A DNA stretch of 64,000 nucleotides from Sulfuricurvum sp. (GCF_028681615.1 NZ_JAQUHV010000004.1:124001-188000), one strand, 5' to 3'; counted from the stretch's first letter, positions 53,572-63,484 are shown. The notes: generated from the sequence alone by a model not told the origin. Numbers and translations: made by a program.

Positions 53572-54650
53572 AACTCTCCCTTAACATAGCTGCCTAACCA
53601 TGTTACTTCTTCTGTATGTTTTTGGATTAATTCTTGAACTTGAGGCTCATCGATATGGCCGAAAAAGTCGATGAAGAACCAATAACCGAAGCCGTCATTA
53701 TCCCGTGAAGGACGACTCTCAATTTTACTCAAATTGATATTGGCATTATTGAAATCTTCCAGGAAATGGACTAACGCTCCAGCTTTTTGTGCATCTTTCA
53801 AACGTACGAGGATCGATGTCTTATCATCATCGCTGATACCGTTTTTAAAATCACTCAAAATGAAAAAGCGTGTCGCATTATTATGGGCATCTTCGATATT
53901 TTCAAACAGGGTCGGGACACCGTACAGCTTTGCGGCAATATGCGAACATATAGCCGCAGCCTGAGGATCTTTGGAAGCCAAAATAGCCGCTTTCGCCGTT
54001 GATTCAACCGGTATGTGTTCTATGCTCTCAAGTCCATGCTCTTGCAAAAACTCCCGACACTGACCAAATCCTTTATCTTTCGAATATATCCGTTTGATGT
54101 CCTGAATTTTTTCCGATTTTGTTGCAAAGGCCATATGGATCGGCATATACAATTCCGCTACGATTTTCATACTGCTTTTACCGAGCAGATCGAGGGTTTC
54201 ACCCACAACGCCGTCGCGTGAATTTTCGATCGGAACGACACCGAATTTTGCACGACCTGCTTCAAGTGTTTTGAATACCGCTTCAATCGAACCGAGTGAA
54301 AGATAATCGCTCATTGCACCGAAACGCGATTCTGCCGCCTGATGGGTAAAACTCCCTTCAGGTCCGAGATACGCAATGCGTTCAGGAAGTTCAAGATTAC
54401 GGGCCACGGCAAAGATTTCCAGAAAAACCGCTTCAATCGCCTGAGCATTCAGCAATCCGCCTGATTGTTTGCTCAATAGCGTCAAACGGTCAATAATCGC
54501 TTTTTCACGCTCCGGACGGTAAACTGCCGTCTTGCTTTCATGTTTGATTTCACCGACACGACGGACTACTTCCATACGGCGATTTAACAGTGTTACAACT
54601 TCATTATCGATTTCGTCGATACGTGCTCTGCACTCTTCTAAAGTATTCAT
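53568..54650 (-). CDS. pheA: Bifunctional chorismate mutase / prephenate dehydratase
   Basis: A 360-residue P-protein that leads chorismate to phenylpyruvate. The N-terminal AroQ-type mutase (about 1-85: [20 protein letters not shown]) is followed by the dehydratase domain (about 90-270: [13 protein letters not shown], then [11 protein letters not shown] and the TRFFIL motif). A regulatory ACT domain (about 280-355, with IESRPSR) binds phenylalanine. Overlaps of 4 bases with both neighbours indicate coupled translation. Confidence 0.96.
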   Translation of the reverse strand: MNTLEECRARIDEIDNEVVTLLNRRMEVVRRVGEIKHESKTAVYRPEREKAIIDRLTLLSKQSGGLLNAQAIEAVFLEIFAVARNLELPERIAYLGPEGSFTHQAAESRFGAMSDYLSLGSIEAVFKTLEAGRAKFGVVPIENSRDGVVGETLDLLGKSSMKIVAELYMPIHMAFATKSEKIQDIKRIYSKDKGFGQCREFLQEHGLESIEHIPVESTAKAAILASKDPQAAAICSHIAAKLYGVPTLFENIEDAHNNATRFFILSDFKNGISDDDKTSILVRLKDAQKAGALVHFLEDFNNANINLSKIESRPSRDNDGFGYWFFIDFFGHIDEPQVQELIQKHTEEVTWLGSYVKGEL

Positions 54651-55429
54651 AGACTCTCCAATATTCCCTGCATATCCGCGTAAATCTCTGCCGGACGCTG
54701 AGAAAGTTCCAAAGACGGGATAATTTCTTCAGCCGATCGGTATTTTCCGCTGAGGACAAATACCCCTTTCATCCCCAGTGATTGCGCTCCGATGAGATCC
54801 CCTTTGACGTCATCACTGATGATGGTAATGTCACAAAAATCAGCTCCCGCTTTTTGAGCCGTTAAACGCCGCAATGCCTCATTAAAAAATGAAATACTCG
54901 GCTTGCCGACAACAATATACGGAGTTGACGTCGCAAATTCAAGCATTTTCAAAATAGCCCCGACTCCCGGATAGCGTTTATGGTTTTTGACATACAGCGT
55001 CGTTTCATGCATACCCACGAGCTCCGCTCCGCCAAGGAGAAACTCAATCATCGCAGCATATTCATCCGGTGAAAAGTCCTCTTTAATCGCGATTAGTACG
55101 ACATCCGGATTCGTATAATCGAGACTGTATCCCATGGAATGTAATACTTCTAAGAAAGGTTTCGAGCCGTATGCAGCAATCTTTTTGCTTTTGTCGATGT
55201 GACTCTCAAGCATCATTAACGGATCAAGGTAATGTTCGCTCGGGATCTTGAGTCCTATAGAGTTTAAATACCCTAAAAATTCGCTGCTCGGGTTTTTGGT
55301 ACTGTTGGTAATAACCATATACGGTATTTTATGAGTATTCAGGAAATCAATAAAAGCAACCGCACCTCGTGTGGGAAGCTTGGTATTGTCTTCGATTAAT
55401 GTCCCTTGTACATCGATAAAATACATCAT
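54647..55429 (-). CDS. HAD-IIA (NagD-like) hydrolase family protein with DxQ motif
   Basis: A 260-residue NagD-type HAD protein. Motif I reads DVQGT, with the nucleophile Asp6 present but the acid/base Asp replaced by Gln8; the codons were checked. Motif II is VITNST, motif III is the Lys in VGKPS, and motif IV is ISDDVKGDL. Loss of the acid/base residue usually lowers phosphatase activity, so the true reaction may differ. The substrate is unknown. It overlaps pheA by 4 bases and sits between lysA and pheA, as in Campylobacter jejuni. Two adjacent ATGs exist at the start. Confidence 0.85.
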   Translation of the reverse strand: MMYFIDVQGTLIEDNTKLPTRGAVAFIDFLNTHKIPYMVITNSTKNPSSEFLGYLNSIGLKIPSEHYLDPLMMLESHIDKSKKIAAYGSKPFLEVLHSMGYSLDYTNPDVVLIAIKEDFSPDEYAAMIEFLLGGAELVGMHETTLYVKNHKRYPGVGAILKMLEFATSTPYIVVGKPSISFFNEALRRLTAQKAGADFCDITIISDDVKGDLIGAQSLGMKGVFVLSGKYRSAEEIIPSLELSQRPAEIYADMQGILESL

Positions 55430-55434
55430 ACTTC

Positions 55435-56637
55435 CTACAGATATTCACGCTCTAGAGCGATCACATCCTCAAAATTTTCACGGCGTCGAATAAGCCGGTC
55501 TTGTCCCGCCTCAATGGCGATCTCGGCAGAACGTCCGCGGGTGTTATAGTTGCTTCCCATTCCGAAACCGTAAGCTCCGGCACTATGCACGATCAGTAAA
55601 TCATTATGTTCCATCGGCGGAAGCGGGTAGTTTTTAGCTAAAAAGTCACCGCTTTCACACACCGGCCCAACCACATCCGCCGCACTCTCTTCACCCGTTT
55701 TATCCAGTGCTTCAATGCGGTGGTACGCTTTATACAGGCTCGGACGGATCAAATCGTTCATCGCTCCGTCAACCATGACGAAACGTTTGGCTCCGTTGTT
55801 TTTTTCATACAATACTTTTGTCAAAAAATATCCGGCATTCGCCGTCAAGAAGCGTCCCGGTTCACAAATGATTGTGACATCGATCCCTTTGAGTGCGGAG
55901 AGAATCGCTTGCGCATAATCATACGGTTCAATCGTCGTCTCATTATCGTAACGGACGCCCAATCCTCCGCCGATATCAAAAAATTTCAACTCGATATCGA
56001 TCGCTTGAAGCGATCGAAGCAAATCGGCGACAATGACCGCTGCTTCATAAATCGGTTCCAATTCAGTCAACTGGCTTCCGATATGAAAATGGATCCCGAC
56101 CGGATCAAGATGATCCGAATTTTTTGCCTGAATGTACATCCGTTTCGCAGCAACAATCTCTACACCGAATTTATTATCATGCAGTCCGGTGGAAATATAC
56201 GGATGGGTTTTAGGATCGATATTCGGATTAACACGGATACTGATACGTGCTTTGGTATTCAACTCACGAGCAATCATTTCAACCCGTCCAAGCTCGGCTT
56301 CGCTCTCAACATTGATGTATAGGATGTCGGATTCGATCGCTTCACGGATCTCGTCATCCCGTTTGCCGACACCGCTGAAAATAACGCGGTATTTTGGAAT
56401 TCCGGCCATCAAAGCGCGGCGGACTTCCCCGATAGAGACACAGTCCGCACCGGAACCTAACTGTGCAAAATGCTTGACAACACTGAGATTGGAATTGGCT
56501 TTAACTGCATATGCCAAAATCGATTTACGCCCGCGAAACGCCTCTTTCAAAGATTCAAATTGCGTTTTCATCGCATCAAAATCGTACACATACAATGGTG
56601 TTCCGTAGGTTTGTGCCAGAGCTTTAAAATCGATCAC
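55435..56637 (-). CDS. lysA: Diaminopimelate decarboxylase
   Basis: A 400-residue PLP alanine-racemase-fold enzyme that makes lysine from meso-diaminopimelate. PLP Lys47 is in AYAVKANSN. HFHIGSQ, the GGGLGVRY phosphate-binding loop, CEPGRFL and the CESGDFL motif with its catalytic Cys are all present. It ends 5 bases before the HAD gene. Confidence 0.96.
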   Translation of the reverse strand: MIDFKALAQTYGTPLYVYDFDAMKTQFESLKEAFRGRKSILAYAVKANSNLSVVKHFAQLGSGADCVSIGEVRRALMAGIPKYRVIFSGVGKRDDEIREAIESDILYINVESEAELGRVEMIARELNTKARISIRVNPNIDPKTHPYISTGLHDNKFGVEIVAAKRMYIQAKNSDHLDPVGIHFHIGSQLTELEPIYEAAVIVADLLRSLQAIDIELKFFDIGGGLGVRYDNETTIEPYDYAQAILSALKGIDVTIICEPGRFLTANAGYFLTKVLYEKNNGAKRFVMVDGAMNDLIRPSLYKAYHRIEALDKTGEESAADVVGPVCESGDFLAKNYPLPPMEHNDLLIVHSAGAYGFGMGSNYNTRGRSAEIAIEAGQDRLIRRRENFEDVIALEREYL

Positions 56638-56653
56638 CCTTAATCCTCATTGA

Positions 56654-57742
56654 TTAGTTTTGTCGCGATTTTACCCTAACTCTCCTTAGGGGATTTCCAA
56701 GTCGCCAAAACATCACGCTGCTAAGGGCGATAATAGGTGCGATTACCCCTATTTCAGGGGAAAGTGTTTTGTTATTTGAAAGTTCGCCCATCATAAAGAG
56801 CAATCCCCAAACCATCAATGTCACCAAAATTGCTCCGAAACTAAAAAAAGAAAGATTTAAAAATCGGGCACTTACAGGAGTATATGAGAAACAGATCACG
56901 ATGAGGATTAGGGCAAACCAAGGGGTGATAAACATACGATACATTCCGCTCGTAATTTTTGCGATCTCAACATTTTGGTTTTTTAAAAGACTCAATGCTT
57001 CCAAGCCGTCACCGATCGTAAAATTCGCTTTCCCCTCATAAACCTGATCCAGGATTTTAGGCTTAAAATCACGAAGAACTTTCATATTTTCACGATCTTC
57101 ACTCACGATTCCGATCGCTTTGAGATCAACCGTTTGCGGAGGGTGAATCAAATGGGCCTTTTTAATATTCCAATATCCGTTGTCATATACCGCTTCCGTT
57201 GCGCTCAGTGCCTCTTTTAAATGCCCCTGATCAAATGTGAAAATACGGATATCTTCTGCCCTTTTGCTAAGTGGGTACAGATTGCCGAAATAGATGTAAT
57301 TTCCCTCATGGGTAAAAAAAAGATTGCTTGTCGGACGGATAAATTCGGACGTTTCTCTAAGATTATCCGAAAATTCGTTGGCCCGTGCGAAATTGGTCGT
57401 ATGCAAAGCAATATAAATTCCGATCAATCCCCCTGCCACACTCAGAAAAGGGGCTAAAATTCGAGCTTTGGAATACCCGATTGCATAATAAGCCGCCAGC
57501 GCATTGGAACGAACCAATTCGACCAGTGAGGCAATCATTGCAAATACCAATGAAATCGGCAGCATCATATCGATCGCATAAAAAAATTTGTACATTATGT
57601 AAATCAAAACAAGATTTGCGGATGCCGGCAGACCGGAAGCATTATCCATTAAATCGAATCCGACCATAAAACTGCTGAGCGCCGTCAAGACAATCAAGAA
57701 ATAGCGTAGATACAAAGATGAAAGCGTCGTAAAAGCAAGCAT
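56654..57742 (-). CDS. lptG: LptF/LptG-family LPS export permease, LptG-like
   Basis: A 362-residue YjgP/YjgQ-family protein, part of the complex that extracts LPS from the inner membrane. Three helices in the first 115 residues and three in the last 90 flank a periplasmic beta-jellyroll (about 120-265). LVELVRSNALAAYYAIGYSKARIL contains the coupling helix for the LptB ATPase. Whether it is LptF or LptG cannot be settled from motifs alone. It starts 1 base after the pth stop. Confidence 0.85.
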   Translation of the reverse strand: MLAFTTLSSLYLRYFLIVLTALSSFMVGFDLMDNASGLPASANLVLIYIMYKFFYAIDMMLPISLVFAMIASLVELVRSNALAAYYAIGYSKARILAPFLSVAGGLIGIYIALHTTNFARANEFSDNLRETSEFIRPTSNLFFTHEGNYIYFGNLYPLSKRAEDIRIFTFDQGHLKEALSATEAVYDNGYWNIKKAHLIHPPQTVDLKAIGIVSEDRENMKVLRDFKPKILDQVYEGKANFTIGDGLEALSLLKNQNVEIAKITSGMYRMFITPWFALILIVICFSYTPVSARFLNLSFFSFGAILVTLMVWGLLFMMGELSNNKTLSPEIGVIAPIIALSSVMFWRLGNPLRRVRVKSRQN

Positions 57743-57743
57743 C

Positions 57744-58292
57744 CTAAAAACCCTTACTCGAACATTTTGCGGCTACATCACTGCAACTGTGCTTGAGCAG
57801 CATCTCAACGGCATCCGCGGACGCTCCAATCCAACTTGCGAGTTTGGATTGCTCCTCCGCACTAAACGGATGCAATACATAATCGGCAACCTGTGATTTG
57901 TGTTCAGGTTTTCCGATCCCCATCCGAACACGGATATAATCGGCACCGATAGCGGCGTCGGCCGATTTTAGCCCGTTGTGACCGCCATGACCGCCGCCTT
58001 GTTTAAAGCGCAATGCACCGAACGGGAGGTCCAAATCATCGTGGATGACGATGACCTCATCAATTTTATAAAAATTTTTAACGGCTAGAATAGAACGCCC
58101 GGAGAGATTCATATACGTCGTAGGCTTGAGAAGAAAGTGCAATCCCATTTTAAACAACTCCCCTTCAAAGGAGCTCTTTGAAACATTTTGCACACTATGG
58201 CGGCGGCAAAGTTCGTCAATAACCATAAACCCGATATTATGACGGGTCGATGCATACGCCGAGCCGGGATTGCCCAGTCCGACGATAAGCAT
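57744..58292 (-). CDS. pth: Peptidyl-tRNA hydrolase
   Basis: A 182-residue enzyme that recycles peptidyl-tRNA. GLGNPG (5-10), TRHNIG (catalytic His18), KPTTYMNLSG and DDLDLPFG with the catalytic Asp are all present, as is GGGHGGHNGLKS. It follows rplY by 2 bases, a common pairing. Confidence 0.97.
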   Translation of the reverse strand: MLIVGLGNPGSAYASTRHNIGFMVIDELCRRHSVQNVSKSSFEGELFKMGLHFLLKPTTYMNLSGRSILAVKNFYKIDEVIVIHDDLDLPFGALRFKQGGGHGGHNGLKSADAAIGADYIRVRMGIGKPEHKSQVADYVLHPFSAEEQSKLASWIGASADAVEMLLKHSCSDVAAKCSSKGF

Positions 58293-58294
58293 AA

Positions 58295-58831
58295 TTATTT
58301 CGCTTTAATGATACTAAGAACCGATACACGATCGGAATCAGTAAACGTTACGTTCTCAACACGTGGAAGATCACGAACCAATACCGAATCACCTAAATCA
58401 AGCGCAGCAACATCAACGGTAACGTTAGCTGGTAAACTTTCGATTGTTGTTTTAACACGAAGACGTTTTTTCGCGATGAATAACATCCCTTTGTTTTTTA
58501 AACCGATCGGAGTACCTACTGTTTTAACCGGAACATGGTAGTGTGTAACAACACCCGGTTGTGCAACCATCAAATCAACGTGTAACAAATTGCCCGATAC
58601 CGGATGAGACTCATATCCTTGAACTACAAGGTTCATCTCTTTCCCGCCAACGTTTGCAGCAAATGCCACGGTTTCTTTGTTGCGCACCGTACGGATAAAG
58701 TCGTTCATTTTGAACGCGGCGTGAACGTTTTCAAGCCCTTTTCCATAGATGTTAGCAATAAGATAACCATCACGGCGATATGCTTTTGTAGCAGCTTTGC
58801 CAATACTCTCTCTTACAATGCCTTCTAACAT
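58295..58831 (-). CDS. rplY: 50S ribosomal protein L25/TL5/CTC
   Basis: The 178-residue 5S-rRNA-binding protein is of the long CTC type: an N-terminal L25 beta-barrel (about 1-90) and a C-terminal TL5 domain (about 95-178, with HYHVPVKTVGTPIGLKNKG). The frame opens at 58846, but the ATG at 58831 with GAAGGA upstream is chosen. It is first gene of the long minus-strand operon that reaches fliH. Confidence 0.95.
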   Translation of the reverse strand: MLEGIVRESIGKAATKAYRRDGYLIANIYGKGLENVHAAFKMNDFIRTVRNKETVAFAANVGGKEMNLVVQGYESHPVSGNLLHVDLMVAQPGVVTHYHVPVKTVGTPIGLKNKGMLFIAKKRLRVKTTIESLPANVTVDVAALDLGDSVLVRDLPRVENVTFTDSDRVSVLSIIKAK

Positions 58832-58862
58832 AATCATGTCCTTCAAAAATAAAATGGGAGGG

Positions 58863-58868
58863 ATTATA
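58863..58868 (-). promoter_or_regulatory. Promoter of the rplY-to-fliH operon
   Basis: TATAAT on the minus strand is preceded by periodic A/T tracts (TTTTAAATTAATTTTAAG) in place of a -35 box, the usual housekeeping promoter form in Campylobacter and Helicobacter. It is 31 bases before the rplY ATG. Confidence 0.6.
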
Positions 58869-58900
58869 CTTAAAATTAATTTAAAATATCCTAAATTGCT

Positions 58901-60106
58901 TTATGTTTTTAATCCGATATACTCTTCTGTTTTAAACTCTTTCGGACCGTCATCTACCCCCAGCTTTTCTTTAGAAACCGTAGTACTCAATCCTTCCATG
59001 CGAAGTCTTAAATCCGATGCGGATGTCGCATATGCCAAGGCATCTTCCCGACTGATTTTCCCGGAAAGATACAAATCTAAAATTCCTTGATCAAACGTTT
59101 GGGATTTGTACAACTCTTTCCCCTCGGCAATTGTATCCGGAATTTCGATATCGCGATTTTCAGCAATCAACTGCTCAATACGGGGTGTCCGAATCAAAAT
59201 TTCCAGTGCTGCCGTACGTTTTCCGTCCACAGTCGGAATGAGCCGTTGAGAAATAACCCCTTTTAATACAGAGGCAAGCGTCATACGGACACGATTTTGT
59301 TCTGCCGTCGGAAAGACCGAGATAATACGGTTTACTGTCTCTTTAGCATCCAAGGTATGCAGTGTCGAAAAAACCAAATGCCCGGTATCAGCCGCATGAA
59401 GTGCAATTTCAATCGTCTCCATATCCCTCATCTCCCCAACAAGGATAATATCCGGGTCTTCACGCAGAGCGGCACGCAGAGCAGAGCCGAAACTATGGGT
59501 ATCTTGGCCGATACTTCGTTGATTGACAATGCATTTACGGTCCTTATGGACAAATTCAATCGGGTCTTCAATCGTAATAATATGCTTACGCCGTTTCCAA
59601 TTGATTTCATTGATAAGAGCGGCAAGCGTTGTCGATTTTCCGCTTCCGGTTACTCCGGTAACCAAAACCAATCCCCGCTCCATTTCCGCAAAACTGTGTA
59701 CTACACTTGGTAACTCTAACTCATCTACCGTCAAAATTTTGACCGGAATGAGACGAAAAACAGCGGAAATCCCCTCCATTTGGAAAAAGATATTGATACG
59801 AAAACGGGTATGTTCATCGAACGGATAAACAAGGTCAAGCTCTTTTTTCTCGACCAACTCAGGGAAACGGGTACGAAGCAGTTCTTTAGCAAATGTCAGT
59901 GCATCCTCTTTCGAAAAAATCTCTCCAGAAAGAGGAATAATCTCTCCGTTAATACGGGCACGTACTACGGCATTGGCTTTAATATGCAAGTCACTACCAC
60001 CTGCATCGACCATACGACGCAAATAGCCACGGATTTTTTTCAAAACCTCAAAATTCAGTTCCCCTAAATCAGGTTGATGGACACTTTGCCGAATATTTTC
60101 ATTCAT
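58901..60106 (-). CDS. pilT: PilT-family retraction ATPase
   Basis: The 401-residue secretion ATPase is of the PilT/PilU type, powering pilus retraction. The N-terminal PAS-like domain is followed by Walker A GVTGSGKST, Asp box IEDPIEFVH, Walker B ILVGEMRDMETI and His box STLHTLDA. The C-terminal tail after about residue 350 is longer than in classical PilT (about 345). No other pilus gene is in the window. It ends 69 bases before rplY and follows tal by 3 bases. Confidence 0.9.
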   Translation of the reverse strand: MNENIRQSVHQPDLGELNFEVLKKIRGYLRRMVDAGGSDLHIKANAVVRARINGEIIPLSGEIFSKEDALTFAKELLRTRFPELVEKKELDLVYPFDEHTRFRINIFFQMEGISAVFRLIPVKILTVDELELPSVVHSFAEMERGLVLVTGVTGSGKSTTLAALINEINWKRRKHIITIEDPIEFVHKDRKCIVNQRSIGQDTHSFGSALRAALREDPDIILVGEMRDMETIEIALHAADTGHLVFSTLHTLDAKETVNRIISVFPTAEQNRVRMTLASVLKGVISQRLIPTVDGKRTAALEILIRTPRIEQLIAENRDIEIPDTIAEGKELYKSQTFDQGILDLYLSGKISREDALAYATSASDLRLRMEGLSTTVSKEKLGVDDGPKEFKTEEYIGLKT

Positions 60107-60109
60107 GTT

Positions 60110-61087
60110 TTACTCCAATTCACTCAAGATTTCACTAAAGGCAATTTTAAACGCTTCAAGCCCTTCGACAATCTGCTGTTCAATAATCGTTTCCATTACA
60201 ATGCCCGCCTCTTTAACACGATGCTGATGTTCACGAATAACTTCCATTGATAGAGGGAGTTTCACCGTTCTGTCTCCGCCTTGAACATAAGCGTCAATCG
60301 TAGCAATAGGGGCGGTATTCACACTGTTCGGCGCTAAAAGTTCATCGATATAGTAGGAAGCTCTAAACTCATCCCCTTTTACTCCTGTACTGGCGAACAA
60401 TACACGGCATCTAGGAACCTTCATAGCTTCTACACGGTTGTAAATTTCTGCCGCATTAAAAATACCCATCAACCCGGTACGAACTCCGGCAGCCCGAAGC
60501 GTTTCATCAATGGCACGATCAATGCGGCTGACAAAAACACTAATGACCGTATCGACACTTGCTTTCTGAGATGCTCTCTCAAATGCGGCTGCGCATTTCA
60601 GTGCTTGTTCAACAGAGAAAATCAATGTTGCATTAACAGCGATTCCTTTCGATGCCAAGGCTTCCATAGCCAAATATCCGGCCTCTGTAGCAGGTACTTT
60701 GATCATCACATTCGGACGGTTGATACTCTGATGAAGACGTACTCCCTCTGCAATCGTCGCTCTCGCATCATCACACAAAAACGGGTCGACCTCGATACTG
60801 ACGTATCCATCATCTCCGGCATCGTATAACGGGCGTAAAATATCGGCGGCTTTTTGGATATCATAAATAGCTAATGCTTCATATTTTTCTTTTGGTGAGA
60901 TGGAACCAAGTGTCGAAAGTTGCTCTTTATACGCTGAAGATGTGAGAATCGCATTTTTGAATATTGCCGGGTTCGATGTGGCTCCGTTGATAATCCCTTT
61001 GGCGATTAATTCTTTAAAGCCTTCATCTAAATAGGTCCGTTCAATAAAATCAGCCCAAAGGGCAAAGCGGGCTTCCGCAAGGTACAT
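60110..61087 (-). CDS. tal: Transaldolase
   Basis: A 325-residue class I aldolase-fold enzyme of the pentose phosphate pathway. GATSNPAIF (35-43) and the Schiff-base Lys130 in MIKVPAT are intact, and VNATLIFSVEQAL follows. GGAG precedes the ATG. It is cotranscribed with pilT (3-base gap), with no obvious functional tie. Together with pfkA it shows an active sugar-phosphate network. Confidence 0.93.
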   Translation of the reverse strand: MYLAEARFALWADFIERTYLDEGFKELIAKGIINGATSNPAIFKNAILTSSAYKEQLSTLGSISPKEKYEALAIYDIQKAADILRPLYDAGDDGYVSIEVDPFLCDDARATIAEGVRLHQSINRPNVMIKVPATEAGYLAMEALASKGIAVNATLIFSVEQALKCAAAFERASQKASVDTVISVFVSRIDRAIDETLRAAGVRTGLMGIFNAAEIYNRVEAMKVPRCRVLFASTGVKGDEFRASYYIDELLAPNSVNTAPIATIDAYVQGGDRTVKLPLSMEVIREHQHRVKEAGIVMETIIEQQIVEGLEAFKIAFSEILSELE

Positions 61088-61131
61088 AATAACTCCGTAA
61101 CAAAAAGGTAAACTATTATGCCGAAAAATAA

Positions 61132-62928
61132 TTAAAAATAGATGTTAACACCAAGTTTATATCGATCCTCACGATGATATTGATTGAAGACTTCATAGTT
61201 AAAAACAATTGCTCCCATCGTATTCCACTGCCAAAGATGAGACATCAGTATACGGCTTCGGTCCGCTCCATCGAGATACAAAATATGGCCTGCTTCAACA
61301 CTGCTTTTCATCCGATATCCCCAATTCATCCCTGCACCGGCACTAAACCCGAGGCCTGCATCCGCATTAAAGCCGAGCCTTACCTCCGGTTCACTCAAAA
61401 GATAACCGAAGAACTGATCATTTCCTATTGCAGCCCCTGCTCCTACACGGGTTACAAAACTAAGCTGATCATCTCCATAGTCACGATCCCATCCGCTTTT
61501 CATCCGCCATGAAAACGGTCTGAAAAAATGACTGACCGGAGAGATAGAAGCTAACGAAAGAACCGTCAGTTTTTCCAGATTCACTTTATCTTTATCGATC
61601 CCGATCAATGTATCTAAAAATTCAATCTGCGCTCCCGCAAGGTGGCCCGTATCATCTTCAAAAAGATCATGAAAGGCCGGACGCCATCCGATAAGTACAG
61701 GAGACCGATGCTCGAACCACCCTTGTGCCACCTCTACCCGAGCGGAATGATGCGCCGTATCGGGATTGGATTTACTCTGTATCGGTAATTCATTACCCGT
61801 TCCCAACGCCGCACGCGCTACAAGAAGCTCGTGATACCGTGCGGAATACTCATCTTTGGTCATTTTCCCTTCGATATAGTTGTACTCCACAAGTTCAGCA
61901 GAAGCTTCAAGGATGAAACGGCGTTCTTGTTCACTCAGCTCGACCGCTTTTAAATCAGTGCCATGCATTGTGCCGATTGTGAGGAATCGAACCGCATCGA
62001 TGCCCTGAGGGCTTAGTTGGCGCTCATATGCCAAAAGTTTTGTCCGTTTGGAAGGGCGGAAATGTTTTTCTCCGACCAAAGCTTCATCTTCAAATGCACG
62101 AACCGTTTCAGGAGGTATAACATAATAGAAAAAATGATCGCGCAGATGGACACTCGGTCTCGCAATTTCGGTCAACCAAAGCATATGATAAGAGCAATTT
62201 TCATCAAAAAAATAGTACCAGGAATTAATATGCTGCAATTCCCAGATATGACGGACCATGGCCATAACCTCATCATGGGTAAGATTTAGGTCATATTCCC
62301 ATACATCTCGAGATTCACTATCGCGATATTCTTTAAGTTTTTCATAATAAGGAAGCATCGAATAAAATCCATGGTATCCTCCAAATAGTCCTTTATAGGC
62401 AAATAACAGCCCATTCGTATCATCTGTAAAAGCTGCATAATTGATCGCATATGACATTAGCTTCGAATCCATCGACGAATCAATCCGTAAAAACGTATGC
62501 CCGAACATCGATGCAGGAGAGTTAATATGGGCACTCGGAAAAACAAGCGTCACTTTCTGGGGATCCATCTTCGTAACAAGTGCATTATATTCGTTGCATT
62601 CACCCTCACCGAATGAGGTATTCAGCTCACTTTCCAACCATGCACGGCGAGCGGGAAATCGGCAAAAAACACTTCCGTCACTTTGATTCAAATCACGCGT
62701 AAAATGCTTGATTGTCTCATCTAATTCACTCGAAATATCCGTTTTACCGTTTGGAGCTAAAAAGAAAGCCGGATCATCGATTTCACTTTCATTATGAGGA
62801 GTGTGCATCAAAAGATGCCAATAACGGGTATCGGACAGATGTTTTGTATGAGCTTGCGCAATCAGTTCATCGGTCGTACTTGCGAAGAGCGATAAAGTCA
62901 GTGCGCATAATAAAAAAAGAAACGGCAA
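61132..62928 (-). CDS. DUF4105 family outer-membrane-type protein
   Basis: A 598-residue protein of the DUF4105 family. The signal peptide (LPFLFLLCALTLSLFAS) is followed by the conserved NSPASMFGHTFLRID segment with a candidate catalytic His, ENCSYHMLW, and a C-terminal half rich in amphipathic strands that ends in VNIYF, suggesting an outer-membrane barrel. Function is unknown; the Cys/His motifs recall NlpC-like folds, which is inference. The frame opens at a GTG (62970), but the TTG at 62928 with CTGAGG five bases upstream gives a proper signal peptide. A DUF3015 gene precedes it. Confidence 0.78.
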   Translation of the reverse strand: MPFLFLLCALTLSLFASTTDELIAQAHTKHLSDTRYWHLLMHTPHNESEIDDPAFFLAPNGKTDISSELDETIKHFTRDLNQSDGSVFCRFPARRAWLESELNTSFGEGECNEYNALVTKMDPQKVTLVFPSAHINSPASMFGHTFLRIDSSMDSKLMSYAINYAAFTDDTNGLLFAYKGLFGGYHGFYSMLPYYEKLKEYRDSESRDVWEYDLNLTHDEVMAMVRHIWELQHINSWYYFFDENCSYHMLWLTEIARPSVHLRDHFFYYVIPPETVRAFEDEALVGEKHFRPSKRTKLLAYERQLSPQGIDAVRFLTIGTMHGTDLKAVELSEQERRFILEASAELVEYNYIEGKMTKDEYSARYHELLVARAALGTGNELPIQSKSNPDTAHHSARVEVAQGWFEHRSPVLIGWRPAFHDLFEDDTGHLAGAQIEFLDTLIGIDKDKVNLEKLTVLSLASISPVSHFFRPFSWRMKSGWDRDYGDDQLSFVTRVGAGAAIGNDQFFGYLLSEPEVRLGFNADAGLGFSAGAGMNWGYRMKSSVEAGHILYLDGADRSRILMSHLWQWNTMGAIVFNYEVFNQYHREDRYKLGVNIYF

Positions 62929-62988
62929 AAAAACCTCAGATTCAGTATTCCCGCAAAAGCGGAAATACACATTTAAAGATACCTATTA

Positions 62989-63435
62989 TTACCCGGCAAT
63001 GGTTGAAACGTTATCCAATACGGTTGCCATATCCGCTTTATCACTGCTATAAATCGCGTTGTAGTTTGCTTGAAGAGCCGATGCAAATGCCGCTTTGTCC
63101 TGAACATTCAAAAGCTCTGCCAAAGTCGAAACACTTTCACCGTGTCCGATAGCAATCTCACGAGAGAGTTGATCCATGTTGGATGCAACAAACTCAGCCG
63201 CACGTTCATTCAAGACTAATTTTGATTTTTTACATCCTGATGTTCCGGATGTAACGCCAAACGTTTGGTTACCAAGTGTTCCATTCGTTGTTGCCTGAAG
63301 TGCCAACATAACCGCGGAACTGTCATCATGGATAATTTGTGATCCAAGACCACACCCCGTTTGACTGTTAACTGTTGCAAAACCTGCCGTACTAAGTGCC
63401 GCGATTGCTGCGATGCTGATTAAAACTTTTTTCAT
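62989..63435 (-). CDS. DUF3015 family exported protein
   Basis: A 148-residue protein with a signal peptide (1-20) and the family pattern GCGLGSQI near the N-terminus and a second Cys in SGCKKSKL. ERAAEFVASNMDQLSREIAIGHGESVSTLAEL completes it. Function is unknown; it is periplasmic. It lies just before the DUF4105 gene. A GCGG/CCGC hairpin without a T-run sits in the 60-base gap (62944-62962), and read-through is likely. Confidence 0.82.
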   Translation of the reverse strand: MKKVLISIAAIAALSTAGFATVNSQTGCGLGSQIIHDDSSAVMLALQATTNGTLGNQTFGVTSGTSGCKKSKLVLNERAAEFVASNMDQLSREIAIGHGESVSTLAELLNVQDKAAFASALQANYNAIYSSDKADMATVLDNVSTIAG

Positions 63436-63484
63436 ATAGACCCCTTTTTCATAAGAATTAACGAAGAGTATAAGTAAAAAAACC

